Source: an uncultured Lentibacter sp. (GTDB lineage Bacteria; Pseudomonadota; Alphaproteobacteria; Rhodobacterales; Rhodobacteraceae). Taken from it: a stretch of 64,000 nucleotides of DNA. Each line of letters starts with the position of its first letter. Position 1 is the stretch's first letter. The position numbers and the translations under genes are program-made. Location of the stretch: NCBI GenBank assembly GCA_947497495.1, contig CANMGT010000001.1, positions 806,001 through 870,000 of the forward strand, read 5' to 3'. The notes under the pieces are model-generated. The model did no database searches and was not told the DNA's origin. It saw only the letters and a list, made by a program, of their open reading frames with translations. This document shows, in pieces, positions 24,593 to 33,575 of this stretch.

Positions 24593-27391
24593 CTAGTGCG
24601 CTTCGGCCCAGTTCTGGCCCTGACCAGCATCAACCGTCAGCTTCACGTCGATTTTGACAGCGGGCTCGGCCGCGCCTTCCATAACGCGTTTGGCAGTCGC
24701 GATTGTCTCGTCGATGGCGCTGTTCTCGACCTCAAAGATCAACTCGTCGTGCACTTGCAAGAGCATCTTCGCGGGCAGGTCAGCGATGGCCTCGGGCATT
24801 CTGATCATGGCGCGGCGGATGATGTCGGCGGCGGTGCCTTGAATGGGCGCGTTGATCGCGGCGCGTTTGGCAAAGCCTGCGCGCGGCCCCTTGGCGGTAA
24901 TTTCCGGCGTGTGAATCTTGCGGCCGAACAGTGTTTGCACATAGCCGTTCTCTTTGGCGAACTCGGTGGTGCTGTCCATATAGGCGCGGATCCCGGGGAA
25001 GCGCTCGAAGTAGCGGTTGATAAACTCCTGCGCCTCGCCGCGCGGGATGCGCAGGTTGCGCGCAAGGCCGAAGCCCGAGATGCCGTAGATGACACCGAAG
25101 TTGATCGCCTTGGCGCGGCGGCGGATGTCTGGCGTCATTTCGTCAAGCGGCACATCGAAAATCTCGGAAGCCGTCATGGCGTGAATATCTTGCCCGTCGC
25201 GGAAGGCTTGCTTGAGCGTGTCGATGCCAGCGATATGCGCCAGAATGCGCAGCTCGATCTGGCTGTAGTCGAGGCTGATCAGCGTCTTGCCCTCTTCGGA
25301 AATAAACGCCTCGCGAATGCGGCGGCCTTCTTCGGAACGCACGGGGATATTTTGCAAGTTCGGATCGCTTGAGGCAAGGCGGCCCGTGTTGGCCCCCGTC
25401 TGCACGTAGGAGGTGTGGACGCGGCCAGTCTCGGGGTTGATGTGGTCTTGCAGGGCGTCTGTGTAGGTGCTTTTCAGCTTGGAAAGCTGGCGCCAGTCAA
25501 GCACCAAGCCGGGCAGTTCATGCTCTGTCGCGAGGTCTTCGAGGATGTCAGCGCCGGTTGCGTAGGCACCGGTTTTGCCCTTCTTGCCGCCTTCTATGCC
25601 CATCTCGTCAAACAGGATTTCGCCAAGCTGTTTGGGGCTGCCAACGTTAAAGCTTCGGCCGACCATTTCGTGAATTTCGGCCTCAAGCCCTGCCATTTTC
25701 TGTGCGAAGGCGTTGGACATTCGGCTGAGCGTGTCGCGATCAACCTTGATGCCGTGCATTTCCATCTCGGCGAGCACGGGCGCAAGCGGGCGCTCGAGGC
25801 GCTCGTAGACAGAGGTCACTTGCTTGTGGTGCAGCTGTGGCTTGAACAGTTGCCAAAGCCGCAGGGTGATGTCGGCGTCTTCCGCGGCGTATTTGACGGC
25901 GGCGTCGATGCCGACCTTGTCAAAGGTGATCGCGGATTTGCCTGTGCCGAGCAGCGACTTGATCGGGATCGGCGTGTGGGCAAGATAGCGCTCCGAGAGC
26001 GTGTCCATCCCGTGGTTGTGCTCGCCTGCGTGCAGCGCGTAGGACATCAGCATGGTGTCGTCAAACGGGGCGACATTGACGCCGTAGCGCCGGAAAATCT
26101 TGGCGTCGTATTTCATGTTCTGGCCGATTTTCAGCACGGCCGCGTCTTCGAGGACGGGTTTGAGCAAAGTCAGGCACTGTTCCAGACCAAGTTGGCCTTC
26201 CTTGAGGCCGGCACCGCCAAACAGCGCGCCTTCTTCGCCGTCTTTGTGGCCCAGCGGAATATAGCAGGCGTGGCCCGCGTCAACGCAGAGCGAGATGCCG
26301 ACAAGCTCGGCGACCATTTCGTTGAGCGAGGTTGTCTCGGTGTCGACAGCGACATAGCCGCGCGCGTTGATGCGGCTGATCCACGTCTCAAGCGTCGCGA
26401 TGTCGCTGACCTTTTCGTAGGTGGCGTCATCAAACGAGGGCGCTTCGGGCGTGCCGGCGGGGGCGGGGGCGGCTTCCGGTTCGACTATTTCGGGGGCCTC
26501 TGTGCCGAGTTGGTCGGCAATACGCTTGGTAAGCGTGCGAAACTCCATTTCGGCCAGAAAGCCCAAGAGCGCCTCTGGCTCGGGGTCACGCACTTCCAAG
26601 TCATCCAGCGTGAACTCAAGAGGCGTGTTGCAGTCAAGCGTGACAAGCTTTTTGGACAGCTCGATCTGAGCGCGATTGTCGAGAAGTGTTTGGCGGCGCT
26701 TGGGTTGTTTGATCTCGCCTGCGCGTTCAAGCAGGGTTTCGAGATCACCGTATTCGTTGATCAGAAGCGCGGCGGTTTTGATGCCGATACCGGGCGCGCC
26801 GGGCACGTTGTCAACGCTGTCGCCCGCGAGCGCCTGCACGTCAACTACGCGGCTTGGGCCAACGCCGAACTTTTCTTCGACGCCTTCAACGTCGATGCGG
26901 CGGTTTTTCATGGCGTCGAGCATTTCAACGCCGTCGCCGACAAGCTGCATCATGTCTTTGTCAGAGCTGATGATCGTCACCCGCCCGCCAGCGTCGCGGG
27001 CTTGGCAGGACAGCGTCGCGATGATGTCGTCGGCCTCGAAGCCTTCCATCTCCTTGCAGGCGATGTTGAAGGCCTCGGTGGCGCGGCGGGTGAGCGGCAT
27101 TTGCGGGCGCAAGTCTTCGGGCATGGCCTCGCGGTTGGCTTTGTATTGGTCATACATCTCGTTGCGAAACGTGTGGCTGCCCTTGTCAAAGATCACCGCG
27201 ACATGCGTGGGCGCGTCGGGGCCTGTGTTGCCTTCGACGTAACGGTGCAGCATGTTGCAAAACCCCGCGACAGCACCAATCGGTAGCCCGTCAGACTTGC
27301 GGGTGAGGGGCGGCAAGGCGTGATAGGCGCGGAAGATGAAGGCCGAGCCGTCAATCAGGTGCAAATGGCAGCCTTTACCAAACTCAGTCAT
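24593..27391 (-). CDS. polA: DNA polymerase I
   Basis: A 932-residue three-domain replication and repair enzyme. Residues about 5-290 form the 5'-3' exonuclease (LIDGSAFIFRAYHALPPL, SDKDMMQLV, GDSVDNVPGAPGIG). Residues about 310-520 form the 3'-5' exonuclease, which keeps its acidic motif YVAVDTETTSL, so proofreading appears intact. Residues about 530-932 form the family A polymerase with LISLDYSQIELRILAHIAG (motif A), RAKAINFGVIYGISGFGL (motif B) and LLQVHDELIFEV (motif C). The ATG at 27391 places the conserved LIDGSAF segment at the expected position. Long open frames on the opposite strand are composition shadows. Confidence 0.97.
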   Translation of the reverse strand: MTEFGKGCHLHLIDGSAFIFRAYHALPPLTRKSDGLPIGAVAGFCNMLHRYVEGNTGPDAPTHVAVIFDKGSHTFRNEMYDQYKANREAMPEDLRPQMPLTRRATEAFNIACKEMEGFEADDIIATLSCQARDAGGRVTIISSDKDMMQLVGDGVEMLDAMKNRRIDVEGVEEKFGVGPSRVVDVQALAGDSVDNVPGAPGIGIKTAALLINEYGDLETLLERAGEIKQPKRRQTLLDNRAQIELSKKLVTLDCNTPLEFTLDDLEVRDPEPEALLGFLAEMEFRTLTKRIADQLGTEAPEIVEPEAAPAPAGTPEAPSFDDATYEKVSDIATLETWISRINARGYVAVDTETTSLNEMVAELVGISLCVDAGHACYIPLGHKDGEEGALFGGAGLKEGQLGLEQCLTLLKPVLEDAAVLKIGQNMKYDAKIFRRYGVNVAPFDDTMLMSYALHAGEHNHGMDTLSERYLAHTPIPIKSLLGTGKSAITFDKVGIDAAVKYAAEDADITLRLWQLFKPQLHHKQVTSVYERLERPLAPVLAEMEMHGIKVDRDTLSRMSNAFAQKMAGLEAEIHEMVGRSFNVGSPKQLGEILFDEMGIEGGKKGKTGAYATGADILEDLATEHELPGLVLDWRQLSKLKSTYTDALQDHINPETGRVHTSYVQTGANTGRLASSDPNLQNIPVRSEEGRRIREAFISEEGKTLISLDYSQIELRILAHIAGIDTLKQAFRDGQDIHAMTASEIFDVPLDEMTPDIRRRAKAINFGVIYGISGFGLARNLRIPRGEAQEFINRYFERFPGIRAYMDSTTEFAKENGYVQTLFGRKIHTPEITAKGPRAGFAKRAAINAPIQGTAADIIRRAMIRMPEAIADLPAKMLLQVHDELIFEVENSAIDETIATAKRVMEGAAEPAVKIDVKLTVDAGQGQNWAEAH

Positions 27392-27458
27392 CGCGCGTCT
27401 CCCCATAGGTTTGGCTTATGGTTTGCCACGTTGCGGCGCGCGCATAAAGAGGGAAGTC

Positions 27459-27923
27459 TTAAGAGCTGCGCGTAATTCGCACTTGCCAGCAGTTTTTGCG
27501 GGCCGAGCGCACGTCAACGAAGGCGATCTCGGGCCGCGCAAGTAGGGCTGAGGCGTAGCCTTCGATCTCGCTGGATACTGTTATCTGGCCTGTGCCATAG
27601 ACGATACGCTCGTCGGGCGAGTAGCCTTTGAGCAAGTAGTCTGGCGAAGTTGTCAGAACCTCGGGGAAAGCGGCGTTGTCGTTTTGGCAGGGCGTTGCGC
27701 AGAGAAAAATAGGGCCCGTTTCTGCGTAAGGCTGAGGGGCTGTGAACGGGCGATAGGCCGCGATCAGCATCTCGGCACCCTTAGGAATGTGCTTGAGGCA
27801 GCAGCGGCACGGGTTGCCTGCGACGTCAGAAATGGCGCGCTCGGCGGCGGCTCCGTAGGCGTCTGGCCCACCAGCCCGCAGGGCGTCGGCGTTAGCCTGG
27901 GGCATTCCGTGATATACTGTCAT
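27459..27923 (-). CDS. DUF1203 domain-containing protein
   Basis: A 154-residue protein of the DUF1203 family. The CRCCLKHIPKGAEMLIAAYRPF segment near residues 38-59 with its three clustered cysteines is the recognisable core, followed by YAETGPIFLCATPC and the C-terminal VDVRSARKNCWQVRITRS. Function is unknown; the cysteines could bind metal. The start at 27923 is set by an AAAAGGAGA site. It lies between polA and the small zinc-finger gene on the same strand, but a terminator precedes it, so it has its own promoter. Confidence 0.85.
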   Translation of the reverse strand: MTVYHGMPQANADALRAGGPDAYGAAAERAISDVAGNPCRCCLKHIPKGAEMLIAAYRPFTAPQPYAETGPIFLCATPCQNDNAAFPEVLTTSPDYLLKGYSPDERIVYGTGQITVSSEIEGYASALLARPEIAFVDVRSARKNCWQVRITRSS

Positions 27924-27948
27924 GGCAGTCTCCTTTTTGGAGGCCAGA

Positions 27949-27975
27949 CAAACAAAAAGGCCGCCCTGAGGCGAC
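27949..27975 (-). terminator. Terminator after the zinc-finger gene
   Basis: On the reverse strand GTCGCC pairs with GGCGGC around TCAG, followed by CTTTTTGTTTGTC. It lies between the zf-CHCC gene and DUF1203. Confidence 0.7.
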
Positions 27976-28002
27976 CCGTTTCTTGCGCAAAATTTGGCGG
28001 GC

Positions 28003-28176
28003 TCAGACTTTGCCTTCAAAGTCCTTGTGGACATATTTGCAGTCGCAATAAGGGCACTCGACCCAACCATGCTCGCTCGGGATTTGCAGCCAGACGCGCG
28101 GGTGCCCGCCTTCGCCGCCATCACAGGCAAAACGCATTTTATCGACGATCTTGGTTTCGGGAGCTTGAGTTGTCAT
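28003..28176 (-). CDS. Small zf-CHCC zinc-finger protein
   Basis: A 57-residue protein that is essentially one CHCC zinc finger: RFACDGGEGGHPRVWLQIP then VECPYCDCKYV, with ligands Cys, His, Cys, Cys. This is the family that includes the mitochondrial complex I subunit NDUFS6; alphaproteobacterial members are small stand-alone proteins. A complex I role is plausible but is not shown by the neighbourhood. The ATG at 28176 gives the compact family length; upstream in-frame codons would add an unrelated basic tail. It follows the glycosyltransferase gene on the same strand with a gap of about 70 bases. Confidence 0.9.
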   Translation of the reverse strand: MTTQAPETKIVDKMRFACDGGEGGHPRVWLQIPSEHGWVECPYCDCKYVHKDFEGKV

Positions 28177-28248
28177 TTGGGTGTTCCTTGTGCGGGCTGG
28201 CCGTTTGGCCAAGAATATGGGGCAAGTGCCGCGTCGGGGCAAGCAAGA

Positions 28249-29826
28249 TCAGTCAGCAAACAGATAATCGATATTGGCGATCTCGTGAGCCTTCTCGGGG
28301 CTGGTTTCGAGAAACTTCGACAGCGCGGTGACGTTGTCTTCCATGCTGCCCATTTCGCGAATGCGGTAGTGCTCGTCAAAGTTGGCATCGCGCAGCTCGT
28401 CACTTTCAAAGACCATGTCAGCGCGGATGGTTGGCAGCAGGCGCTCCAGCGTTTCGGGCGGTGTTTTCTCGCCCGCAAGGCCAACGCGCATAGCGTGGCC
28501 TGTCAGGTATTCGTCGGTAAAGTGGCAGTCAACTTCGAGAATCCTCGTCTTGGCGCGGTCTGCGCAAAAGTCGTTGAGCAGGTCAAGGTTGCTGGGATCA
28601 AGGCAGATCACCAGCTTGTCGGTTTCGTAGTAGTCAAACAGCATCCGCATCAGCGCGCGGCGGTGCCTGTGCCGCTTGTCCATGGTTGACTGGATGCCGC
28701 CCAAGTCGGGCAGCCCGGCGATGTCTTCATTGAACAGATATTCGATGCAGGGCACATTTGTCATCGTGCGGATCCGCTCGACAAGCCGCTTGGCGACATG
28801 CCACTTCTTGCTGACAATGATGAGCAACTCGCGCTCACGGCCCAGCGAGCCTTCGTTCTCCCAGAACCTGAGGCCAAAGCGGCGGCCCGTGCGGCCCCTG
28901 TTGGTCAGGAACTTGAACAGGCTCGCCCCCTCATTGGAGATTTTGAAGTCCCAACCACGGGTGGCGTAGAGAAGGCCGAGGCGGCGCTTGAGCTCTTTCG
29001 CCTCAACGCTGATCTTGCGCGCAAAGATATAGTCCTGACTGAGCAGCAGATCGTAGTGATCGTTGTAAAACGTCACGGGCAGCCCGTAGTCTGTGAACAT
29101 CAAAAATGTCAGCGTGCGGGTTTCGATTTCATCCTCGGGAACAAGGTGCCGCACCAGCGTTTGAAAGAACGTCTCATCGGGAATCCACGTGGTGCGGAAA
29201 AAGCGCATAACGTCTTTTCGCTGCTTGGTGAAATCAAGGATCCACTCAACTGTGCGGCGGCGCAAACACCACCACTGACTGCCGATCTGGACTTGAATGT
29301 CGTCAGGCACTTTGCGGGTGAGGCCAAGCTTGCGCTGCAGGTTGAAGGCCGCATAAAAGCGCCGCTTCTGCGTGCGTTCGTTAAAGAAGTGACGGTAGAT
29401 CAGCCGCTCTTCTTTCATGCCGGTCTTGATCCAGTCACTTTTGAAGTAGTCAAAACTCTCGACATAGTCGACATCGGCGCGATCAAGGAAGTCATGCGCA
29501 TATTCGGCTGATTTGATCGCCATACAATCGCCGGACAGCATGTAGAAATGCGTGGCCCGCGGGAAGGCTTCAACCGCGGCCTCAACGGCATTGAGCGAGG
29601 CCTGCACAAGGCTCCACTCGCCCCAGCCACACTTCAGGCGTTTCTTGGCAAATGTGACATTTGGGTTGCTGTCGAGCGCGTCGCGCATCATCTGGTAATG
29701 CTTGGGGTTTGCACGCGCATCAAAGTGGATCGACATATAGTCGCCCACAGCTGTGAGGCGTTCTGCCTGCTTGATGATCGCCTCTGGGTCTTTGTGGCAA
29801 AGCAATATGAAAGCGATTTTTGCCAT
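28249..29826 (-). CDS. Beta-1,6-N-acetylglucosaminyltransferase-like glycosyltransferase with C-terminal DUF5928-type region
   Basis: A 525-residue protein. Residues about 1-280 resemble the core-2/I-branching GT14 family: AFILLCHKDPEAI, a DARANPKHY stretch, RLKCGWGEWSLVQASLNAVEAA, FYMLSGDCMAI, GSQWWCLRRRTVEWI and WIPDETFFQTLV. The remaining 240 residues match a conserved extension seen in Rhodobacteraceae (DUF5928), rich in RERELLIIVSKKWHV and HRHRRALMRM segments. It probably works in the cytosol on a surface glycan or exopolysaccharide. It diverges from a sulfotransferase gene across an AT-rich 138-bp promoter region, suggesting one glycan pathway. Confidence 0.87.
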   Translation of the reverse strand: MAKIAFILLCHKDPEAIIKQAERLTAVGDYMSIHFDARANPKHYQMMRDALDSNPNVTFAKKRLKCGWGEWSLVQASLNAVEAAVEAFPRATHFYMLSGDCMAIKSAEYAHDFLDRADVDYVESFDYFKSDWIKTGMKEERLIYRHFFNERTQKRRFYAAFNLQRKLGLTRKVPDDIQVQIGSQWWCLRRRTVEWILDFTKQRKDVMRFFRTTWIPDETFFQTLVRHLVPEDEIETRTLTFLMFTDYGLPVTFYNDHYDLLLSQDYIFARKISVEAKELKRRLGLLYATRGWDFKISNEGASLFKFLTNRGRTGRRFGLRFWENEGSLGRERELLIIVSKKWHVAKRLVERIRTMTNVPCIEYLFNEDIAGLPDLGGIQSTMDKRHRHRRALMRMLFDYYETDKLVICLDPSNLDLLNDFCADRAKTRILEVDCHFTDEYLTGHAMRVGLAGEKTPPETLERLLPTIRADMVFESDELRDANFDEHYRIREMGSMEDNVTALSKFLETSPEKAHEIANIDYLFAD

Positions 29827-29964
29827 TTCAGAAACGTTTACCCCTAGATTGCGCTATTGTTTACTTGATAAAGGTGAACTGCCGTTGAATAAACAGGAAT
29901 AAATTGGTTTTATTTAATAATTCTCGGCTAAAACCGCGATGAGCCGAACAGGAGGCAGTTTATT

Positions 29965-30783
29965 ATGGGTTTCCCAGGCACCTGGATGACCGAAAGTGAA
30001 AGCGTTGTTTACCGCGTCGTGCCGAAATGCGCCTGCTCGACGATCGGGCAGATCATGTATTATTCCGACCATGGCGAATTTTTTGATGGCGACATTCACG
30101 ATGCTCAAGGCGGGCTGCACAAGTGGGCGCTTGAAGAAAGCCAGCCGCTTATCAAGGCCAACGTGAAGACTCACAACTCCTATGCGTTTACATGTGTGCG
30201 CAACCCTTACACGCGCATTCTGTCGAGCTTCTTTGACAAGATTTGCGGCATCCAGCGCAATGGCCGCCGCTACCGTGGCAACCTTGTGCCGCTCCTGATC
30301 CAGAAATACGGGATCGAAGTGGGCGGGGATGACGGCAAGCAAGAGTTTGACCAGATCCAAAGCTTCCGCCGTTTTTTGCTGTTTGCGCGCGACACCATCA
30401 GATGGCGCCGCCCGATGGACCCAGATATCCACTGGTCAGCGATGTCGGGCCATGTCAGCACGTTCATCGCCAACGGTGGCCGCTATGACAAGATTTTCTG
30501 GACCGAGCAGTTCAACGAGGGGATGGCCGACGTTTTGAAGGCGATCAAGACACCTCATAAAGTGAACTTGAAGACGATCCCGCGGTTTAACGAGTCTGAA
30601 GGGCACGGGCCAAAGCGCCTGCACCCTGTTGAGGACTACTTTGATGATCTGTCGATGCATCTCGTCTACGAGATTTTCAAGCGCGACTTTGACCTCTTCA
30701 AATATGACTTTGCTGACCCGTCAAACAAGATGCCGATTGGCGAGATCGACCTTGACGAGGTGCATGCCAAACTTGGCGAGTGA
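29965..30783 (+). CDS. Sulfotransferase family protein
   Basis: A 272-residue PAPS-dependent sulfotransferase of the carbohydrate (Sulfotransfer_2-like) type. The 5'-phosphosulfate loop is RVVPKCACSTIGQIMY near residue 17-32, and the 3'-phosphate site is FTCVRNPYTRILSSFFDK near residue 74-91. A HSAMSGHVSTF-like segment and YDKIFWTEQFNEG follow, with a C-terminal YEIFKRDFDLFKYDF that is common in the family. It likely sulfates a polysaccharide made or branched by the divergently encoded glycosyltransferase (inference from position). A strong AGGAGG site precedes the ATG. Confidence 0.88.
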   Translation: MGFPGTWMTESESVVYRVVPKCACSTIGQIMYYSDHGEFFDGDIHDAQGGLHKWALEESQPLIKANVKTHNSYAFTCVRNPYTRILSSFFDKICGIQRNGRRYRGNLVPLLIQKYGIEVGGDDGKQEFDQIQSFRRFLLFARDTIRWRRPMDPDIHWSAMSGHVSTFIANGGRYDKIFWTEQFNEGMADVLKAIKTPHKVNLKTIPRFNESEGHGPKRLHPVEDYFDDLSMHLVYEIFKRDFDLFKYDFADPSNKMPIGEIDLDEVHAKLGE

Positions 30784-30805
30784 TGCGCCTGAGGTAAGGT
30801 TGAAA

Positions 30806-30840
30806 CGCCTTCGGCGAGGATATTTTTGCCAAGAAGATGC
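30806..30840 (+). repeat. Short copy of the GGATATTTTT intergenic repeat
   Basis: A CGCC-TTCG-GGCG-like hairpin is followed by GAGGATATTTTTGCC and AAGAAGATG, the tail found at 36892 and 46376. It lies after the + strand sulfotransferase and before a - strand gene, the same convergent context as the other copies. Confidence 0.55.
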
Positions 30841-30921
30841 AAGGGTTTGTTAACCTTGATCGGGTTTTCTATTTGGTGCGGTACAGGCTGGGAAGCCGAT
30901 GACCGCCCAAGGAGACGTAGC

Positions 30922-30976
30922 CTCTCTGGCAAGCAATAAGCATCGAGAGTGTTTCCACCGGTTGCCTGCCAGAGAG
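30922..30976. repeat. Inverted repeat downstream of the adenosine kinase gene
   Basis: CTCTCTGGCA (30922-30931) and TGCCAGAGAG (30967-30976) form a perfect 10-bp dyad around 35 bases. It starts six bases past the kinase stop on the reverse strand. There is no T tract, so it may be a 3' mRNA stabiliser or protein site rather than an intrinsic terminator. Confidence 0.6.
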
Positions 30977-30981
30977 CGCCC

Positions 30982-31974
30982 TTAAGTGGGCAGGCCGTGC
31001 TTGGCAAAGAGCGCGCGCATGTCTTGCTGGGGGCGCGGGCCGACGTGGCTTATCACCTCGGCGGCGCAGACATTGCCCATCTGGCCGCATGTCTGCATGT
31101 CGAGGCCTTTCGAGAGGCCAAACAGAAAGCCCGCTGCGAACTGGTCCCCCGCGCCTGTCGCGTCGACGGGCACCACTTTTTCAACAGCAATGTCGGTGCG
31201 CACACCGTTTTGCACAATGCTGACGCCGTCGCCCGAGCGGGTGCAGACAACCAGCGGGCAGACCGCGGCGACGCGTGCCAAGTCTGCTTCCAGGTCATTG
31301 TCCTGATAGAGCGAGCGGATCTCGGCTTCGTTGCCGATCACGTAGTCCATTTCGTTTTCGATCAGGCTGACGAAATCGGCGCGGTGGCGCTCGACACAGA
31401 ACGGATCGGAGATCGCGATACCGGCTTTGCCACCAGCGGCGCGGCAGGCGCGGGCCGTGCGGATGAAGGCCTCTTTGCCTTTGTCCTTGTCAAACAGGTA
31501 GCCTTCGAGAAAGACGATCTCGGCCCCGGCGGCGACATCTTCGCTAACGTCCTCAGGGCCAAGCTCGGCGGAAATACCGAGGTAGGTGTTCATCGAGCGT
31601 TCACCGTCGGGCGAGACGAAGATCATCGAGCGCGATGTCGGAAGTTCGCCGCCGGCGACGGGTGCATTTACGAAGTCGGTGCCGTCCTTTGCCATCGCGT
31701 CGGCGTAGAATTGGCCAAGTGCATCGTCGCGCACGCGGCCTATGAAACCTGTTTTCAAACCGAGGCTGCCGATGCCCGCTATCGTGTTAGCTACTGAGCC
31801 ACCAGGTGTTTGAACGCGGCTGTCCATCGCGCCGTAAAGCTGCTCGGAGCGCTCTGTCTCGACGAGTTGCATGATGCCTTTCTCGATACCCATCTGCTCA
31901 AGAAAGCTGTCATCGCACTGGGTGATCACATCAACGACTGCGTTGCCGATCCCGACGACTTGATACTGTTTCAT
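30982..31974 (-). CDS. PfkB family sugar/nucleoside kinase, probable adenosine kinase
   Basis: A 330-residue ribokinase-fold kinase. It starts MKQYQVVGIGNAVVDVITQ, has the substrate-lid QTPGGSVANTIAGIGSLG, a SRSMIFVSPDGERSMNTYLG region and the PfkB catalytic signature VDATGAGDQFAAGF with the catalytic Asp. Alphaproteobacterial proteins with this N-terminal GNAVVD and GGSVANT pattern are annotated as adenosine kinase, which makes AMP from adenosine; other sugars remain possible. Adenosine would come from AhcY activity. It overlaps the nth stop by four bases (ATGA), so the two genes are coupled. Confidence 0.87.
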   Translation of the reverse strand: MKQYQVVGIGNAVVDVITQCDDSFLEQMGIEKGIMQLVETERSEQLYGAMDSRVQTPGGSVANTIAGIGSLGLKTGFIGRVRDDALGQFYADAMAKDGTDFVNAPVAGGELPTSRSMIFVSPDGERSMNTYLGISAELGPEDVSEDVAAGAEIVFLEGYLFDKDKGKEAFIRTARACRAAGGKAGIAISDPFCVERHRADFVSLIENEMDYVIGNEAEIRSLYQDNDLEADLARVAAVCPLVVCTRSGDGVSIVQNGVRTDIAVEKVVPVDATGAGDQFAAGFLFGLSKGLDMQTCGQMGNVCAAEVISHVGPRPQQDMRALFAKHGLPT

Positions 31975-32615
31975 AGGTTCTTTTCCTCAAATGCGCAGAG
32001 ATCGCGAATGATGCAGGTGCCGCACAATGGCTTGCGGGCTTTGCAGTGATAGCGGCCATGTAGAATGAGCCAGTGATGGGCGTGCTGTTGGAAATCAACA
32101 GGGATGTTGTCTTCGATCGCGCGCTCGACGGCGTCGACGTCTTTTCCGGGGCAAATACCCGAGCGGTTGCCGACGCGGAAGATGTGTGTGTCAACGGCTT
32201 GAGCGGGGTAATGCCACCACATGTTGAGCACGACATTGGCCGTCTTGCGCCCCACTCCGGGCAGGGAAACAAGGGCTGCGCGCGAGTTGGGGACAGTGCC
32301 GCCATACTCCTCAACAAGGATGCGCGAGAGCTTGATCACGTTTTTGGCCTTGTTGCGGTAAAGCCCGATTGTCTTGATGTGTTCGATCACAGCCTCTTCG
32401 CCGAGCGCGAGCATTTTCTCGGGCGTATCGGCGATTTTGAACAGCTCCTTGGTGGCTTTGTTGACGCCAACATCAGTGGCCTGCGCCGATAGGGCGACGG
32501 CGACAACGAGGGTATAGGCGTTGACGTGGTCAAGCTCTCCGACAGGGGCGGCGTCGGCCTCCTGAAAGCGCGTGAAAATCTCGCGGATGGTATGATAGTC
32601 GAGTTGCTTTGCCAT
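31971..32615 (-). CDS. nth: Endonuclease III
   Basis: A 214-residue base-excision repair glycosylase/AP lyase for oxidised pyrimidines. It contains VALSAQATDVGVNKAT, the helix-hairpin-helix LVSLPGVGRKTANVVLN with the catalytic lysine, the catalytic aspartate in VDTHIFRVGNR, and the 4Fe-4S ligands C-x6-C-x2-C-x5-C in CKARKPLCGTCIIRDLC. The ATG at 32615 gives normal family length; an in-frame extension upstream would run into the divergent promoter region. It is followed by the adenosine kinase gene in an ATGA overlap and diverges from ogt. Confidence 0.97.
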   Translation of the reverse strand: MAKQLDYHTIREIFTRFQEADAAPVGELDHVNAYTLVVAVALSAQATDVGVNKATKELFKIADTPEKMLALGEEAVIEHIKTIGLYRNKAKNVIKLSRILVEEYGGTVPNSRAALVSLPGVGRKTANVVLNMWWHYPAQAVDTHIFRVGNRSGICPGKDVDAVERAIEDNIPVDFQQHAHHWLILHGRYHCKARKPLCGTCIIRDLCAFEEKNL

Positions 32616-32726
32616 GGTGCGGGTATGCCTTCCGACCACTATTTTCGCAAGCGCAACATTTGCGCATGAAACGGGTCGCACGGGGGGCTGTGCTTGGGTA
32701 GGGTTAACGCAAAGGAGAGACGTGCC

Positions 32727-33575
32727 ATGACCATGCAAGACCACGAAGGCCAGTATCATTATCAGATGATGCGGCGTGCATTGGATGTGATCGACGCGGC
32801 TGAAGAGCCTTTGTCGCTGGAAGGCTTGGCGGCAGAAATGCAGATGAGTGCGGCGCATTTTCAACGCCTTTTCTCAAGCTGGGTCGGCGTCTCGCCCAAG
32901 CGCTATCAGCAGTATTTGCAACTTGGTCAGGCAAAGGAAATGCTGGCAAAACACATGACAACTTTACAGGTGTCCAACGAGTTGGGCCTGTCGGGTTCGG
33001 GGCGTCTGCACGACCTTTTTCTGCGCTGGGAGGCGATGAGCCCGGGCGAGTTTGCCCGCAAGGGCGAAGGGCTGACGATCAGCTATGCGTGGTTTGACAG
33101 CCCGTTTGATAGCGCCTTGGTGATGGGCACTGAAAAGGGCATCTGCGGGCTGGCCTTTGCCGCGGAAACGGGGCCGGAAGCGGCGATGGACGACATGCGC
33201 AGCCGTTGGCCGCAGGCGCGGTTTGTGCAAGACAAGGCGACGCTTGAACCATGGGTCAATGCAGCCTTCGAGCAGAAGGGCGAGACGGCGCTGCACCTGA
33301 TCGGCGCGCCCTTCCAGATCAAGGTTTGGGAGGCGCTTTTGCAGGTGCCTTCGGGCCATGTGACAACCTACTCCGAGATCGCGGGCGCGATTGGCAAACC
33401 GCGTGCTGTGCGCGCGGTCGGGACGGCTGTAGGGCGCAACCCTGTGAGCTGGCTTATCCCGTGTCATCGTGCGTTGCGAAAGTCGGGCGCTTTGGGCGGC
33501 TACCACTGGGGCCTCCCTGTGAAGCGTGCGCTGCTTGCCTGGGAAAGCGCGCGTGAGGAGAGCCTTGTAGACTAG
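32727..33575 (+). CDS. AraC-type HTH fused to methylated-DNA-protein cysteine methyltransferase
   Basis: A 282-residue repair protein that removes alkyl groups from O6-alkylguanine onto its own cysteine. Residues about 10-105 are an AraC-type HTH (LSLEGLAAEMQMSAAHFQRLF, SPKRYQQYLQLGQAKEML). Residues about 115-275 are the Ogt/Ada C-terminal module with FQIKVWEALLQVPSGHVTTYSEIA and the active site NPVSWLIPCHRALRKSG. The N-terminal zinc/phosphotriester domain of full Ada is absent, so self-methylation-triggered activation as in E. coli Ada is not expected in the usual way. An AAAGGAGA site precedes the ATG. It is divergent from nth. Confidence 0.93.
   Translation: MTMQDHEGQYHYQMMRRALDVIDAAEEPLSLEGLAAEMQMSAAHFQRLFSSWVGVSPKRYQQYLQLGQAKEMLAKHMTTLQVSNELGLSGSGRLHDLFLRWEAMSPGEFARKGEGLTISYAWFDSPFDSALVMGTEKGICGLAFAAETGPEAAMDDMRSRWPQARFVQDKATLEPWVNAAFEQKGETALHLIGAPFQIKVWEALLQVPSGHVTTYSEIAGAIGKPRAVRAVGTAVGRNPVSWLIPCHRALRKSGALGGYHWGLPVKRALLAWESAREESLVD

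Noticed and set aside
26470..26485. GGTTCGACT resembling a tRNA T-loop
   Set aside because: It is within polA coding sequence and no cloverleaf could be formed around it.
25415..27286. A 623-codon open frame on the + strand opposite polA
   Set aside because: It is a mirror of high-GC codon use in polA, with no ribosome site and no recognisable domain; polA itself carries every catalytic motif on the other strand.
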